In this document: in pieces, positions 51,347 to 64,000 of the stretch
Layout: each line of letters opens with the position of its first letter
Position numbering within the stretch: the first letter of the stretch is position 1
Origin: Baylisascaris procyonis
Lineage: Eukaryota > Nematoda > Chromadorea > Rhabditida > Ascarididae
Direction: 5' to 3'
DNA: 64,000 bases
Assembly: GCA_037389465.1 (NCBI GenBank)
Contig: JAZARR010000153.1
Span: 5,554,501 to 5,618,500 of the forward strand
Program-made: the position numbers and the translations under genes
Notes under the pieces: generated by a model
What the model was told of the DNA's origin: nothing
What the model saw: the letters and a program-made list of their open reading frames with translations, nothing else
Database searches by the model: none

Positions 51347-53859
51347 CGAGGGGATCTGTTAACGGAGAAAGTAGTGGCGAAGCATACGCAGCGAAATCCA
51401 GAATGGTGATACATTTTCGGGGTTCGTTCATCTTTCTATCACTTTGTTAGTGCGGACTGTGAGCAACATTTTCAAGAAAATCGTGTCTTGTGTTCTTGTC
51501 ACATTTCTTCATGTTATGGAAAATCGCACTTATTGGCAAGTTGCTTTGACTTTAACGAAATTGTACATAGCTGATAGACAATCACAGACAATTTGCCGTG
51601 AACATATTCGCACAGACATTTCAACCATAACAATCCTAACCCTCAGGTGGAATTCAGATTTGAATCTCTTCCCAAAAAGGATTTAAAAAGATAAAGAGGA
51701 ACAGCAAGAAGCGTTGACGAATCAGCATTATTATCGCCTTTCTTCGTTCACTCAAGCTTAAAGGTTTCAAGATCGTTATGCCTCGTTCCACTCTAAAAAA
51801 TTGTTGACAATGTCATAACTTATTAGTTCATGTCTGGATACGTCAGCTGCGAAAATTGAAATTTTAAAGGACCGCGTGGAAATTTCAACTATTCCATGCT
51901 TACTTTGCTTTCTTCTGAAGTTATATAAAAAACTATGCTGCATACTCCACTCTTTTTCAGTCCTCTTCCAGCATATTATATTTCGTTATTCATGATTCGG
52001 TTGGGATATGAAATTTGTCATTTGCAAGCTGCTCACGTTAAAAATTGCCCACGGTAAAAATCCAATCACATGCTCTTTGAAGGTGTTGATGGCTTTAATA
52101 CTTTTACCGTGGAAATAAACTCAATTCCAGGCCACTTCATTTAAATTTCTCTAGCCATCTCTCACGCGGAAAAGTATGATGGTGGACGGATTAGAACCTG
52201 ATCACAAACTTGCCCATACCTAAAAAAATAGGATGGGAATGGACCCATGGTTGGGATTAACCAACCGGCGCATTGAGGTTAAACACTTCTTTGCTAGTTT
52301 GCCAATCTTCATCCAATGTGCTCTTAGCATCCCATGTATTTGAGCATTTATTTATGACATGAAGCTCTCTGCATAATAACGTATGGAACAGTCCTTTAAA
52401 AGCAAAACGTCTAATGCAAAAGTTGGCATGATAAATTAAAGTTCAAGAGAAAAAAAAACAAACTGGCTGGGTCCATAAAAAGTTTCTGGAGATTGTTCAA
52501 TGATTTGACGACGAAACTATTGTTAATAAAGAGCAAAAAAAAAATGAAATCACGATTTCTACGAGTTATGCCTGATGACATGACAAATACCATTCACGAT
52601 GCCTTCGCTGATTTGTGCTGAACGCTTTCAATACCACTTATCGCATGCACCGACTTTGACTACAAACAAAACGCTATATCATAGGAACAGTCTAACAGAC
52701 ACGTAGCGAGGATGCTCACTCAAACTTTTGCCCTTGATGAATTTCAGTGTCCCGAGGTATTGATCTCGGTGCCATATACACTGCATAATTTCATCCACCA
52801 TTACTGTAATGAGCGTTCCTGATGATGCAAGCGGTGTTACATGTGCATCCAGCGAGTGTCGAACTGGATTGAACGATTTAAAAAAGATGCAACAGCGACC
52901 AGGCCCAGTGCATGGTAAACAGCTGTAGTCGACAATTTACTACACAACTGGAGCTCTCGTGGCGCTTAACAAGAAACACTGTAGGTGTTGTGTACGGTCG
53001 GTTTTGTCTCTAAATTCATAGCTGTTACCAGGAAACAACTTCTGCATCTCGCGCAATACCATAGGTAAGAAGCGGTTGACTCTTTTTAACCTTTTACACC
53101 TTGTAAAAGTGCTTTTAAGTGAACGGCTCTTCGACGTAATTTTTCATTCGCTGTTTGCTCCGTAAAGTATACATAGCCTCCTCAACAATCTTTCCGTAGT
53201 CTTTTTACTTGATTCGAAGCGACCACATTCCTGCCATAATCTTCAGGTGGATCGAAAGAAATATTTTAGCACAGCGAACAATAATTTCATCTAACATGCT
53301 GGAATGTTGTGCCAACTGAAACCATTTCTGTCAACAATTTGACCATTACGAAGTTCAGATCATATGTCAATCTGCAAGCTTAATTTTTGACGCTATCGTC
53401 TTCTCATTTCATTCTCTACGCTTTCGCTCGACGACAGCGTTTCCTCTGCTCTCGTTATTCAGCCAGTTACCCCAACTTTTCCAACATCACTTCCAAGTTT
53501 CCACTATAGTCAACGGAACTATTCGATGTCTTGCTTCCATTTCACTTCGTTTTTTTAGGATCGTGTTCTCATTTAATTATTAAAAAATATTGCATATATA
53601 TTACAATACATGAATAAGGAGCAAAATATTTTAAGAATAATCAACCCTCTATCCCTTAGTATATCACCAAAGATCAACAAATATCTTTTTATTTCGTATG
53701 CAGGTGACAGAGAAGATATAGTACCACGATGTCAAAATTGTAGCTGCATAGCACGGGATGGAGTACAAAGGAGTCTAAAATGTCTACTAGACTTTCTTAC
53801 AACCATCAGAATTGTATGAAAAATTTCCTACTGCTGTGAAGCGCTTAGCGTTGCACAAC

Positions 53860-53893
53860 TGGACTGATTTCGCGCGATTTTTGAAATCGTCCA
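53860..53893. repeat. small imperfect hairpin
   Basis: TGGACTGATTTC and GAAATCGTCCA pair with one bulged base around an 11-nt loop containing GCGCGA. No gene is adjacent. Confidence 0.4.
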
Positions 53894-54992
53894 ATCCGGT
53901 CCACTAGCAGATGCCCTTCGGAAGCTGCTATGGTTAGATGTTAATTTTTTACTTCGTAAACTTTCTATCTCACTAAGTGGAAACCATCACCAAGGTCACA
54001 AGCGTAATCCTAGCACAAATTAAACATGTATAGGAAACAGTGACTAGGAGTTAGATCGAGGAATGAAATCAAATGAACGATGAGGCTATGCTCGCGATGG
54101 TGTCTTCAACTGTACTTATGATCATTGCTCCTCTACTGGCTTCATGTGCTCCAGTACCTCAGGTGGCTTCATCTTCTCTCACGCCCTCAATCGCCCTCAT
54201 TTTCCCCCAAAATGATGAGGCCACGGTTTTCCTTCTCTGAGCAAACCCAAAGCAAGGCTATGAAGCCTCCCTTCCCATAGCTTCTCATATAGAATAACAA
54301 ATCCTGATTTCATTAATTTCAAATAATATCGCTAAGCGCTAAACGCAAATTAAAAAAAAAAAAAAAACTGCGTGAGGATTCAGATGAGCGCTTATTTGCC
54401 TGCTTATTTTGAGGCAATTAAATAAGGCTTCATTTTAATGCAATTCCTGGATTGCTCGTTTATATCTGGTGAGCAGTTAGATATTCTACAGCCTATCTGG
54501 CCTTCTACTGCCTTCCAGTTTAAATGTGGGCCCTGTTTCCGGAGCTCATCTGCTCAGATGATTTCATCAAGTCAACTATACTCCATATGGTTGTAATCTT
54601 GCGTTATAGCTAATGTTTTTTGGACTAATAAGAATAAGATGATAATCGTAGTTTCGATGATTTCTGATGACTAAGGGTATGGATGCGGATTATGAGATGT
54701 GTTTGGTCTGAAAATCGATAACCTGACGTTAGCTTATCAATTATTAGCTATTCAAAAATTATCAACCTCAAATTTACGAATCAGAAGCCATCTTTAGGAA
54801 ACCTTCAAGCTCATAATGAAAAACCCTAGTCAAAATATTGATTGGTTGACGCAGCGCTTTCCTATGCTCAAGGATGCCCGCATCTTCACCCAATTAGGCT
54901 TGTAGCGAACGTGATAAGGTAAAATTATAGTGGTATTGAGTGACAAATCTCATCCAACTAGGATTTGATACAATGCCTATATATATATAAAG

Positions 54993-55000
54993 TGTTTTTG

Positions 55001-55044
<44 letters not shown>

Positions 55045-55052
55045 CAAAAACA
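54993..55052. repeat. 60-nt perfect palindrome with AT core
   Basis: TGTTTTTGATTA (54993-55004) is followed by alternating TA sequence and ends with TAATCAAAAACA (55041-55052). Every base pairs symmetrically about 55,022.5. It is a cruciform-capable AT-rich palindrome. Confidence 0.9.
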
Positions 55053-57995
55053 ACAGTTACGATCTCAGCCGGAGTCAGATTAAAAAGAGTTCGTTGTATG
55101 GTTGTAACGCAAAACGCTAACCATAGGTCTATAAAAGCATTCTATCCTGCTAGTGCCAATTCTAGTCAGACTGTTGGCGTTGTGCGCTCATTGTGTTCAC
55201 TAAAACTGACCAGATCTATGTAAAAATAATGGCCAATGAAAGCGCCTGATGCATATCGTTGGCATAGTAACCACAAGAGCAATGAAATGTCGCAAGTTTT
55301 TATCTGCGTGTCAACAATAAAGCATAAATGTCGCAAATATATTTGTTGCAATAAGAGAAGAAATTATTGAAAAGCAGTAGTCTGTTACAATATATAGACA
55401 AGATAATAAGTAAGAGTGATAAACGAACATAGGGGCAAAAGATTGTGCTGATGAAATGTTTGTTCGCACAAGTAGAAATTAAAAACCAATCAATACCAAA
55501 AATTGAATTGTACCTCTTACTGGGAGGACGCTTGCTGATCTCAACACGATACCCAACGCAGTCTAATCCTCGGATAGCTAAAGCTCTAAGCTGTTAAGGT
55601 TAGATGAGAAAATTCTACAAACATTGCGAAACTTGATAATGTTCGATTAGCGTTAAAAAGCTTCATGAATACAACGTATCGTTCGCCGCATGCATTAGTC
55701 GTAATCGAAATAAGCGCCGCAAGACAGCCTCTGGTGTGTTATAAAAGTGCCTCTTTCGCATTCCACACATGCGTCGGCATAGGCCGTTCCCAAGCAGCGA
55801 TTCCTCTCTGCTCGCTTTCCATCCGAATTCATTATGCGCTACTAAATCTAACGTAGAGATAACTGCAATAATACTTTCCCCAACTTCCCAATATTCCAAG
55901 CTTACTAAGCTCCTCTCTTTGCTTAAATATTTATGTCTCTTAATCAGACGCCACAAAGGAATATACTTAGATACTATAGACTTCTTGTTATAATGTTGAA
56001 AATTATCATGAAATATTGGTGCCAATTTCAATGAAAGATATTGCCAACAGCCGTAAGTATGTTGCAATTGTCAAATATTCCTGCTGTACTTCCTGTACCT
56101 GAAGACAGCAAATATTAAGATCGTTAACTTTACGTGAGGCATGGGAAGGTGACAATGAGGGCAAGATAAAAGGTTGAGATAATACGCAAAATATAAGTTT
56201 TAAATGCAACAAATGTAAAAAAAAAATAATAATTTGGTATGAAAAGTTGGCCTTATAGAAGCATGCAGTGATATCCATTTATGTATGTTAAAGTTTATGC
56301 ACATAAAGAATTTGTTGGTCAACTTCCGAACCCTCAATAATTCGTTCATTCCGATGTTTCTTTTCTTGCGAAGGCTTCAACAAAAATGTTGTGCAAAAAC
56401 TGTGAAACCGTTTACTGCCTGCCAACCTTCCTAGATCAAATAAACAAAACAATCTAGAAATGTTCTCTTCTCAGAAGAGTAGACTTGCACTCCGTCATAT
56501 AACGCTATCTTAAATGTTATCAAAATTGAAACAATGCGGAGACCAAAATAATAATCTATCTTCTCTTAGTTAAAGAGACTCATCTATCTACTTCTCTTAG
56601 TTAAAAAATTGTTTCTTGATTTCAGATGTTGGAAATTTCTCAACGTTCATAACCATTGAAAACTTTACCTATCATAACAACACTTGAAGGCATTGTTCTG
56701 CTTCAAATCAAATAGTTTATTTCATCGGTGATACTAATTGATGAATTTCAATCTTATCTACTTCATGAGTTTTCCAAATATTTCGAATTTCAACTATTAT
56801 ATTTTATTTCATTACCATTTTGTAAATTAAAATATATATGCAGACTGATGCCCACATGTTGACGACACGTTTCTGCTTGCAAAAATCACATTACAGACAA
56901 GGTCAACTGAAAAAAAAAAAACAAAGCCTATGGTAGGGGAACATAAATCCATTTTTAGTTTGTATCACATCCCCAATATATCAACATTTATCGTTAACCA
57001 CTAACAAAACATTTGAAGAAAATTAGCATATTATTTAAATTCATTGAAATTAGCTAAACACAAAACGCTTTGCTTCATTCAAAACTCCTGCTTAACGATG
57101 TGACAACAAAGCAAGTCCATAAACAATAAAAGAAACATGTCAAGACAATCTTCTTTGTTCTTCTAGCCACAACGCGTTTTTCCCTATTTTAACCTGCTAT
57201 CACCTGTCCAAGCTAGGATGGTCCAGTAACCTGACTTTGTGCAAATCTAACTTAAAGACCGCACTGATGACAAAAACACACACTCGACGTTTCTACCAAA
57301 AACCAAATCAGCCGCGGTCGCGCTATCTTAAAACAATACTTGAAAGTTCAACACTTTGCAAATTGTGCATTTTCCGTACTTTTTCTATTAGTAGAATGTA
57401 GCGACTCCAGGTCGAAATAAAAGAACGATTCGAACGATAATCGCTTAACAACTCAAATTTTACCAATCGCGTTGCCTTATCAGCATTTCATTTTATTAAC
57501 TAAGAAGTGACCATCTCCTTCAGTGTTGAGAAGTACAAAGGATAAGAGATGCCATTTTGAGGTGAACGGTTCAGATACGAGCTTTATGGTTCGATATGAA
57601 AGCAATGCCTAGTGCTTGGAGGGATAAAAGCAAATGTGCATATATCATTGAGGTGAACAACATATATACTCCACTACGTGGCAACATAATAGTTTAGTTT
57701 TCGATTTAAGCTGTAACGCTCATTAGAAGGCGACCATATAACAATGGATTGGAAAGAACGGCACAATAATCCACTTGCTCAACAATTTCGCTGCGTTAAT
57801 TCTCAAGTTTCAAAGCATGCAACCAAATAAATATTTGGAACACTTATATGAGATGCAATCCCCTCGACTGTGATTATCCACTTAACAAACCGCTTTCCTC
57901 AATCCTTAAATAATTCAATAAAAATTCAAATTATAAGGAAATTAATTTCACCGCACACTTAATGAAACAATAAGTGTTTGATTTTTTCTTTGATA

Positions 57996-58068
57996 ATGAT
58001 GCCTGAAGCACCACCTACAGCTCGAAGAGAATGGCAACGATTAGCGATCCGTTTCGAAAATTATTCTC
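57996..58068 (+). CDS. possible isolated coding exon, unknown gene
   Basis: An ATG-ATG start opens a 73-nt frame reading MMPEAPPTARREWQRLAIRF and then ENYS, ending at a strong donor C|GTAAGC (phase 1). Composition looks coding (charged, Trp, few rare codons) and the frame stops soon after the donor, as an exon would. I do not recognise the protein. The intron would start directly before the 97-bp tandem repeat, whose units each contain a TTTTCAG acceptor-like sequence. Splicing to the last copy would add only about 11 residues before a stop. No convincing downstream exon was found. Confidence 0.25.
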
Positions 58069-58093
58069 GTAAGCAGAAAAGGTCATAGACAGC

Positions 58094-58378
58094 ATAACAA
58101 ACAGGAGTGCAACTCAGTGACCACCAAGACGACATCCTAACAAGTGTCTATAAGATCCCCCTCTGAGCTGTTTTCAGTGACAGAGACAACATAACAAACA
58201 GGAGTGCAACTCAGTGACCACCAAGACGACATCCTAACAAGTGCCTATAAGATCCCCCTCTGAGCTGTTTTCAGTGACAGAGACAACATAACAAACAGGA
58301 GTGCAACTCAGTGACCACCAAGACGACATCCTAACAAGTGCCTATAAGATCCCCCTCTGAGATGTTTTCAGTGACAGT
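58094..58378. repeat. 97-bp tandem repeat, nearly three copies
   Basis: Units start at 58,094, 58,191 and 58,288 (exact 97-bp period) with ATAACAAACAGGAGTGC. Copies differ by only a few bases (for example TGTCTA or TGCCTA, and GAGCTG or GAGATG in the third). Each unit includes a pyrimidine-rich stretch ending TGTTTTCAG. Confidence 0.97.
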
Positions 58379-61300
58379 TAGAGTGTTCACTCCATCACGC
58401 TCATAACATGACTGCGGTGGTCATTGATGATTCACAGCTGGCCAATAACTGATGCACGTCAGAATCCGACATTCAACATAATCCAACAATTCATCAAGCG
58501 CGGGCAACAATGTTGACAGAGCAGCAATGAAGACAAAAGCACAGCAACCTCATCACCAACCAATTCGGGGCTAAATGCCGATCGATGAACGAGATGTAGA
58601 CTAACATATAGCTCACTGTTATGCTAATTACGAACACCTGTCGGTTAAATTTCGATGAGACTGCGCAGGTGGGGATAACCACGAAGTTTCGATCATCAAT
58701 GCAAGCGAACCAGCAATCACATTCGCTCCTTTTATGAGGCATTCGATTATACGGCTAGCATTTGTCGCCTTCCTCTTCCGCTGATTTTCAAGAAGATTAT
58801 AAAAATGAATGAATCCCTCAACCAATCGACAAATCAAGTTCTCTCCCCATACATACCCCGAGCACCAAATCTTCAAAAACTCTTTCCTTTCGAAATTTCA
58901 TCCAGCCTAGCCGCTAATACCCCATTTCGGCACAGCTTCAATAATTACTTTAAAGAAGGCTGTAGCAGTTGGCGCAGAATTCATGCAAACACAACTCATA
59001 TGCATTATGCTATTCTTGCTTTAAATATCAGCAACGCGATCCCTCTAGCCTAGACTCATGAAATCTTCCTTCTCGTCCACGTATCGGTTGCGAAACTAAG
59101 GTCTCCTAGGGCTAATATCCGCCTTTCGGCACCTCGCTTCGATAGGCACCACGAGTGGAGGTGTTCGACATAAAATGCGCACTGCTATTTTCATATCCGC
59201 ACTATTACTATAAACTTCTAGATATTAAAATATTAAATTTGCGCGTGAAGATTGTCAGAACGAATTGTGCAAGCTGTGTGGAGTGTAATTTGGGATGAAC
59301 TATAGGTCTCCAGCTCGCTATGGCTCAATAACGTTTGTCTCACTTCGTTAGCGATAACTAGCCGGAAGCTGTGCAGACAGCACCTATAAATACTAATACG
59401 TTGTTTACCTAAGTAGTTCTCATATAAAATCTCTTCTTATCCCAAATTCTAGTTCTAACAGCATCATATAAAATCCCTGGTAGCAAAAATTTATCTCAAT
59501 GAAGTGTAACTGTCATTTGCTCTGTTATCTACTTTTGGTTCATATGCTGGGCATAAAAGTACATCTGCGCCTATCGCGATGCAATTGAAAAACAGAGGAT
59601 CTCTAGAGTTTTTTCTCCAGCGACGATGCAACAAGTTTCCGAGAGTATATTTCTTGATTGTCGATGCAAAGATGTGCACATTTGATCTCTCTTACGCCGA
59701 AGTGCCAAATATATTTTCATATTCTTTTCTATAGTACTGCCAATTCTCGAGTTATGACATTTCAGTTTTTGGCGCTGTCGTCAACCGATTAGGAAAATTA
59801 TGCCATTTCTACAAATTTAGCTAGTCGGTTTTCTTGGTTAGAAAGTCAAAACAACACAGACGCACAAAAATTATGGAACTTTTTTTATGAAGAAGTTCCA
59901 GCTCGTGAAGATTTATTCAGATGGAGAAAAGGTTACTAATGCGGTTGTAAAAAAACGCTGAGAAGGAGATTTTTATTCCCGGCTATATATTTGATTAGAA
60001 GCATCCAAAGTAATTCTCGTGAGACTTATTCGTATTGAAAGTATTAAAAAAGATAATCTGATTGATGATTCACTGATGGTACCTTTAATTTTAGTCCACC
60101 GATCTTCGTTGCATTTTCTTCAAAGTTTTCTTATAGTGATCCATAATTTAAACGTTTCAACGAATGCTAATTTCAATAATGACTAATATAAAGCATGAAA
60201 ATTCATCGCATAGAGCATTCAATTCGATTTGATGAGTTGATTAATGAATGCTTTCACAATCACGAAACTATGCATGGATCCTAGAAAATCCAACCAAAAA
60301 AGTGGCGAACACACTTGACATAATCACGACTTAGGTAATCAATCGGCACCGATAGAATTTCTCTGCGCGCTTAAAAATGCGTCAAAAAGCACATCGCAAT
60401 TACGATAGTTGATTCTTTTCCGTAATACTATAAAATTATCAATAAACTACAGGAGTTGAAACTGCGAAATCAGAAATAAAACTATGAGAATATGAACCTA
60501 AAGTTGATGCGCGTACTAGTGTTGCTAATTCACCATTGCTTTAACTGTTTTATTTTGCATTTCTCGTAGATTTTAGCAAAGATGAGTCATAGTTGGCATC
60601 ACATTTGTATCTGTTTGTCGGCAAGTGTCTGTTTATCGGTAAGTGTCTGCATGTCGGGGACTGTCTGACCAGCAGTTCAAACTTAAAAAACCAAAAAAGC
60701 TGTGCAGACGAAACTTGCCGTGCATAATTCGTCCTCTCACTAAACTTCTTTCAAATTCAACTTCATTCCCACCCTCTGTGCGCAATTCTACTCCCACCTC
60801 CAAATCACTGAAGCGCTCAAATGAAATCGTATCTACGTAGGCAAATTCTTGAAACAAGTGGAAGGCAACTAATTATCCTTTTTTTGTAGATTACGCCGAA
60901 TTAATCAGCGTTAATTTTGTGGCCTTCCTGTTAATTCGTCAATTCTGATAGAGGTGAATTAAAATGCGAATTCGTTCATAGCTAAAAATCATACGAATAC
61001 TGTTATAAATAACGAACTGAAAATGTGGGATGATTTCATCGAAAAGTTTAAATCACTTCCCTCTTTGTTGGCTAAACTTAAAAAAAAAACCGTCAAATCA
61101 TCGCATTGAGATCACAACGTTGTCGTTCGAAACTACAAAACAAAACAACTTTGCTTAACTACGAACCGGTATATACGCAATAACGTTGAAAGCTTTTCAT
61201 ATCTGCCCATAGTGAGAGAATTAAAGCAGCTGTTAAGCTTTTTAAGTGAATCCTTCATCACAACTAACACCTTAAAGAAAGTAAAGTATACACCTGTTGA

Positions 61301-63614
61301 TGACTATTAAGAAACATAGCGATGCCTACTTCCAATTTTGCACGCCTAGACAGAGGAGGTTTCTATGATTTAATAGTTAATCACAGTTATAACAACCTAA
61401 CGCTTCTTCACAAAAACCACTGCTTAGCATAGTCGATCCACACTCGACATAGACATAATATATGCGTGGATGAATTGTTATTAATTTTAAAAACTATGAA
61501 GTTCCTTTGTACAATGAACAGTCTAATACCTTAAGCAGGAAAATGCATGTATATGATATGCGCGTTTTCAATAATGACAAAGCGGCCAACAATGCGCTCC
61601 AATCTCCAGAAATCTGGAAAAGTGCATAAGGCGAAAGACTTTTGCGATTGCAGCCCTTTTTATGCACTTATGTAAAGGTGATTCCAGGTATGCGCAAATG
61701 TATTTCTAACAGTCGACTCGGCAGTTTCAAATCACAAAGTATGCAATCTACCGATATGAAATCGGTGACTATTACCTAAATCAAACATCGATGTTCCCCT
61801 TTAAGTGTCACATCTACCATATTATTCACCTTGATAACACAAAATGTGACAAAATTTATAAGTGAGATTGCTTCAAACGTGATCAAGCAGAGAGTAGAAT
61901 TACTTTTGTCACATTCTTATCGGTAACTTAGAGAAATCAGTGCATTTGCAAAGAATTTCCTTGTTAAGATACATTACTAGGCGATTCGTAATTTCTGATA
62001 TTGGTAAAAACAAATGAAGTAGAGTATAGAAATGCGGAAGAGTATATCGTGTTATCCACACCGGTATGCTTTTGCAGTTCTTCTAAGTTGCTCTGATTGC
62101 CTTGAAGGCTTTTGGATGTATCAATTTACTGGTCAGTTCTCAGCAATAACATCACTCCCACAACACCACAACCTTCATCGCAGTTAGGCATATCAATATG
62201 AAGGCAGCTTATCGTTTACTATCATCATAAACTATTCAATGTAACTCACTTATTTATACTTCTGAGGCCATTTTCATTTTGTGCTATTTAATAGCTTCTG
62301 TTATTATACAATAGGGACTCTTGTTCCCCAAGTTTTCAACTTTAAAAAAAACATTGCGAAATAGATAGAAATATAACAGGAATTTTGCAACTGTGATTAC
62401 AACGTTTGCGTCATTTGATGGTGTCGAACGGTTTGCGGAGGCGATCGGATGATAACGAAAATTGGGCGATGAACACAAAAAAAGTATCGATGACAATGAA
62501 TCAACGAAGGCAAAACGGTTTTTTACAACCTATATATTTCTATGAAGCGATTTTTCATGCCTCACATCATGTTCACCTCGGGGCAATATACTTGCCGTAA
62601 CTGATATTACAGTGAGTTTGTATGCATCTTTGTGAGCTTTTTTTTTTTCTAAAGCACGTTGTGATGATTTCAAACACGTTCTCGTTGTTATAACCTCAAT
62701 TTGTTAAGCCCAAAGCTGCAGCGACGGAATGAGGTGGTCGCAACATAAAAATAATGTGCTTTCACAGCCACAGTGACTCCACCGATGCGATATATTTAGG
62801 ATATTCAATGATGCTTAAAGGCGCTGCAGAATTTACAAGGCAATTGTACTGATGAAAATCGAGAAGAGTTCATCGAGTGGGAAATTATGCCAGGGCTTCC
62901 AACATGCTTTTTGTGTCACCCATCGTGCCATTAAGATGAAGCATTATAAGGCGCTCTTGCCCAAATGTATGAAAAAACTCGAAAAAGGTTGTCAGTTGAA
63001 TTGCGCAGTTTCATATATTCGACCTTCAGAGCAACTCGCACCATAAATTACCCGTACATAATGAAAAGTTACGCAGTAAATCATTCGCATTAATTTGGCT
63101 GACATAAATAATTCCCCCTCCTCAAAAAAAGGTTTACTTCTTTTAAAGCAGCCTGCGCGAAATGGAGCACCATTAAGTGCAAAAACTTATGCGCTTTTAA
63201 ATTCACATAACTTTTTTCGAAGGAAATAGAACAACCCGAAAGACTGGTGCATAAGATCAAGTAATGATGTCGATTACAGATATCAATTTTCATACCTCGG
63301 TTGACCTTGCTCGCCCGACTTGAGACAACAGGTAAACGACATGCATGTACAAACAAACATCGTCATATATACGTGTCAACTCAATGCGCATCGTTAGGAA
63401 AAGAATGAACGCTGTTATCTTCCTGCGACAGTGGGAAATTTTATGAGGAAAGGTAATTGCTTAAGTTTATTGTGATTATGATACCATAATGATATTGGAA
63501 ATGTTGTAATAATTGGGAAACAGGAGACAGGTAATATGGGATATATATGGGAAATAAGAAATAGCTAATATATGAAACGATGATATACTATGATCGTAAC
63601 AAACAGCCCACAAA

Positions 63615-63630
63615 TTACTACTACTACTAC
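63615..63630. repeat. (CTA)n microsatellite
   Basis: A short run of ACT/CTA triplets in otherwise featureless DNA. Confidence 0.8.
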
Positions 63631-64000
63631 GATACAATGAACATTACGGTAATGTCAAATACAACATTATTGCCGATATTCGCATTAAAATTCAGCATAA
63701 GTTTGTGCTGCACGACTCTTTACACCTGGTAATTGACAGCCTCTTTTATGAGGTACTAGAGTGAGTTTCTTCCCTTGTATTTTTGCGCTCAATACAGCAT
63801 AGGGAGTCAGCATACCTCGCAATTACTAGGCAAGTAAGAATCTAGCAAGGCCAATAAGCAACACTTTTTGCGGTTCTGCCTATAAAACCAATCGATGCAA
63901 TCAATATTGCCCCCTATCCTCTTCATAACTGAGACGAAACTGATTTGTAAACTTCAAGGAATCCTCTTATATAAAACCTTTTTGATCAATTAGAGAAGTT

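Larger units (their letters stand above)
48342..64000. other. fos-1 upstream region and gene-poor DNA
   Basis: The first 700 bp upstream of the fos-1 ATG are GC-richer and probably hold its 5' UTR and promoter; no TATA box at a convincing place was seen. Beyond this, about 15 kb lacks any recognisable conserved protein on either strand. Contents are microsatellites at 51.2-51.35 kb, a 60-nt palindrome at 55.0 kb, a possible first exon at 57,996, a 97-bp tandem repeat at 58.1-58.4 kb and scattered short frames. Confidence 0.55.

Noticed and set aside
52600..53400. Stretch with transposase-like short phrases in broken minus-strand frames
   Set aside because: No ordered set of motifs from one family could be assembled.
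55663..56067. 134-codon minus-strand frame considered as a transposase fragment
   Set aside because: No DDE/D motif, helix-turn-helix or mariner/Tc1 signature could be seen.

Overview
The window is nuclear DNA of a nematode. Three multi-exon genes were rebuilt exon by exon with consensus GT-AG introns: a cofilin (unc-60, A type), a Spartan/DVC-1 DNA-protein-crosslink protease, and a Fos-type bZIP factor (fos-1). AT-rich non-coding DNA, introns of 0.4 to 2.7 kb, worm-like acceptors (TTTCAG, TTGCAG) and decayed non-LTR retrotransposons suggest a clade V parasitic worm (strongylid-like) rather than compact Caenorhabditis. That placement is inference.

Layout. 1-10.5 kb: no firm gene; one ORF with a signal-like N-terminus at 938-1270 (-). 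10.5-13.5 kb: unc-60A (+), four exons. 13.5-18.0 kb: gap between convergent genes, with a probable LINE 3' end. 18.0-26.8 kb: dvc-1 (-), six exons recovered. 26.8-38.6 kb: intergenic, with an unexplained 213-residue ORF (30.4-31.0 kb) and RTE-type retrotransposon remnants (36.4-37.4 kb). 38.6-48.3 kb: fos-1 (-), seven exons. 48.3-64 kb: fos-1 upstream region and mostly featureless DNA, with microsatellites, a 60-nt perfect palindrome, a 97-bp tandem repeat and one possible isolated exon (57,996-58,068, +).

The three genes do not form a pathway or operon: unc-60A acts on actin filaments, dvc-1 on protein-crosslinked DNA at replication forks with Cdc48/p97 and PCNA, and fos-1 is an AP-1 transcription factor. 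From memory, all three C. elegans counterparts lie on chromosome V, so the window fits conserved linkage.

No clear new biological system was found. Points worth a second look are: overlapping PCNA-binding and p97-binding type motifs in DVC-1; a poly(A) signal overlapping the dvc-1 stop codon; absence of recognisable UNC-60B exons next to unc-60A; and a frame-neutral 66-nt cassette exon encoding the middle of the Fos leucine zipper. No rRNA, SL RNA or CRISPR array was recognised, and no tRNA by eye.
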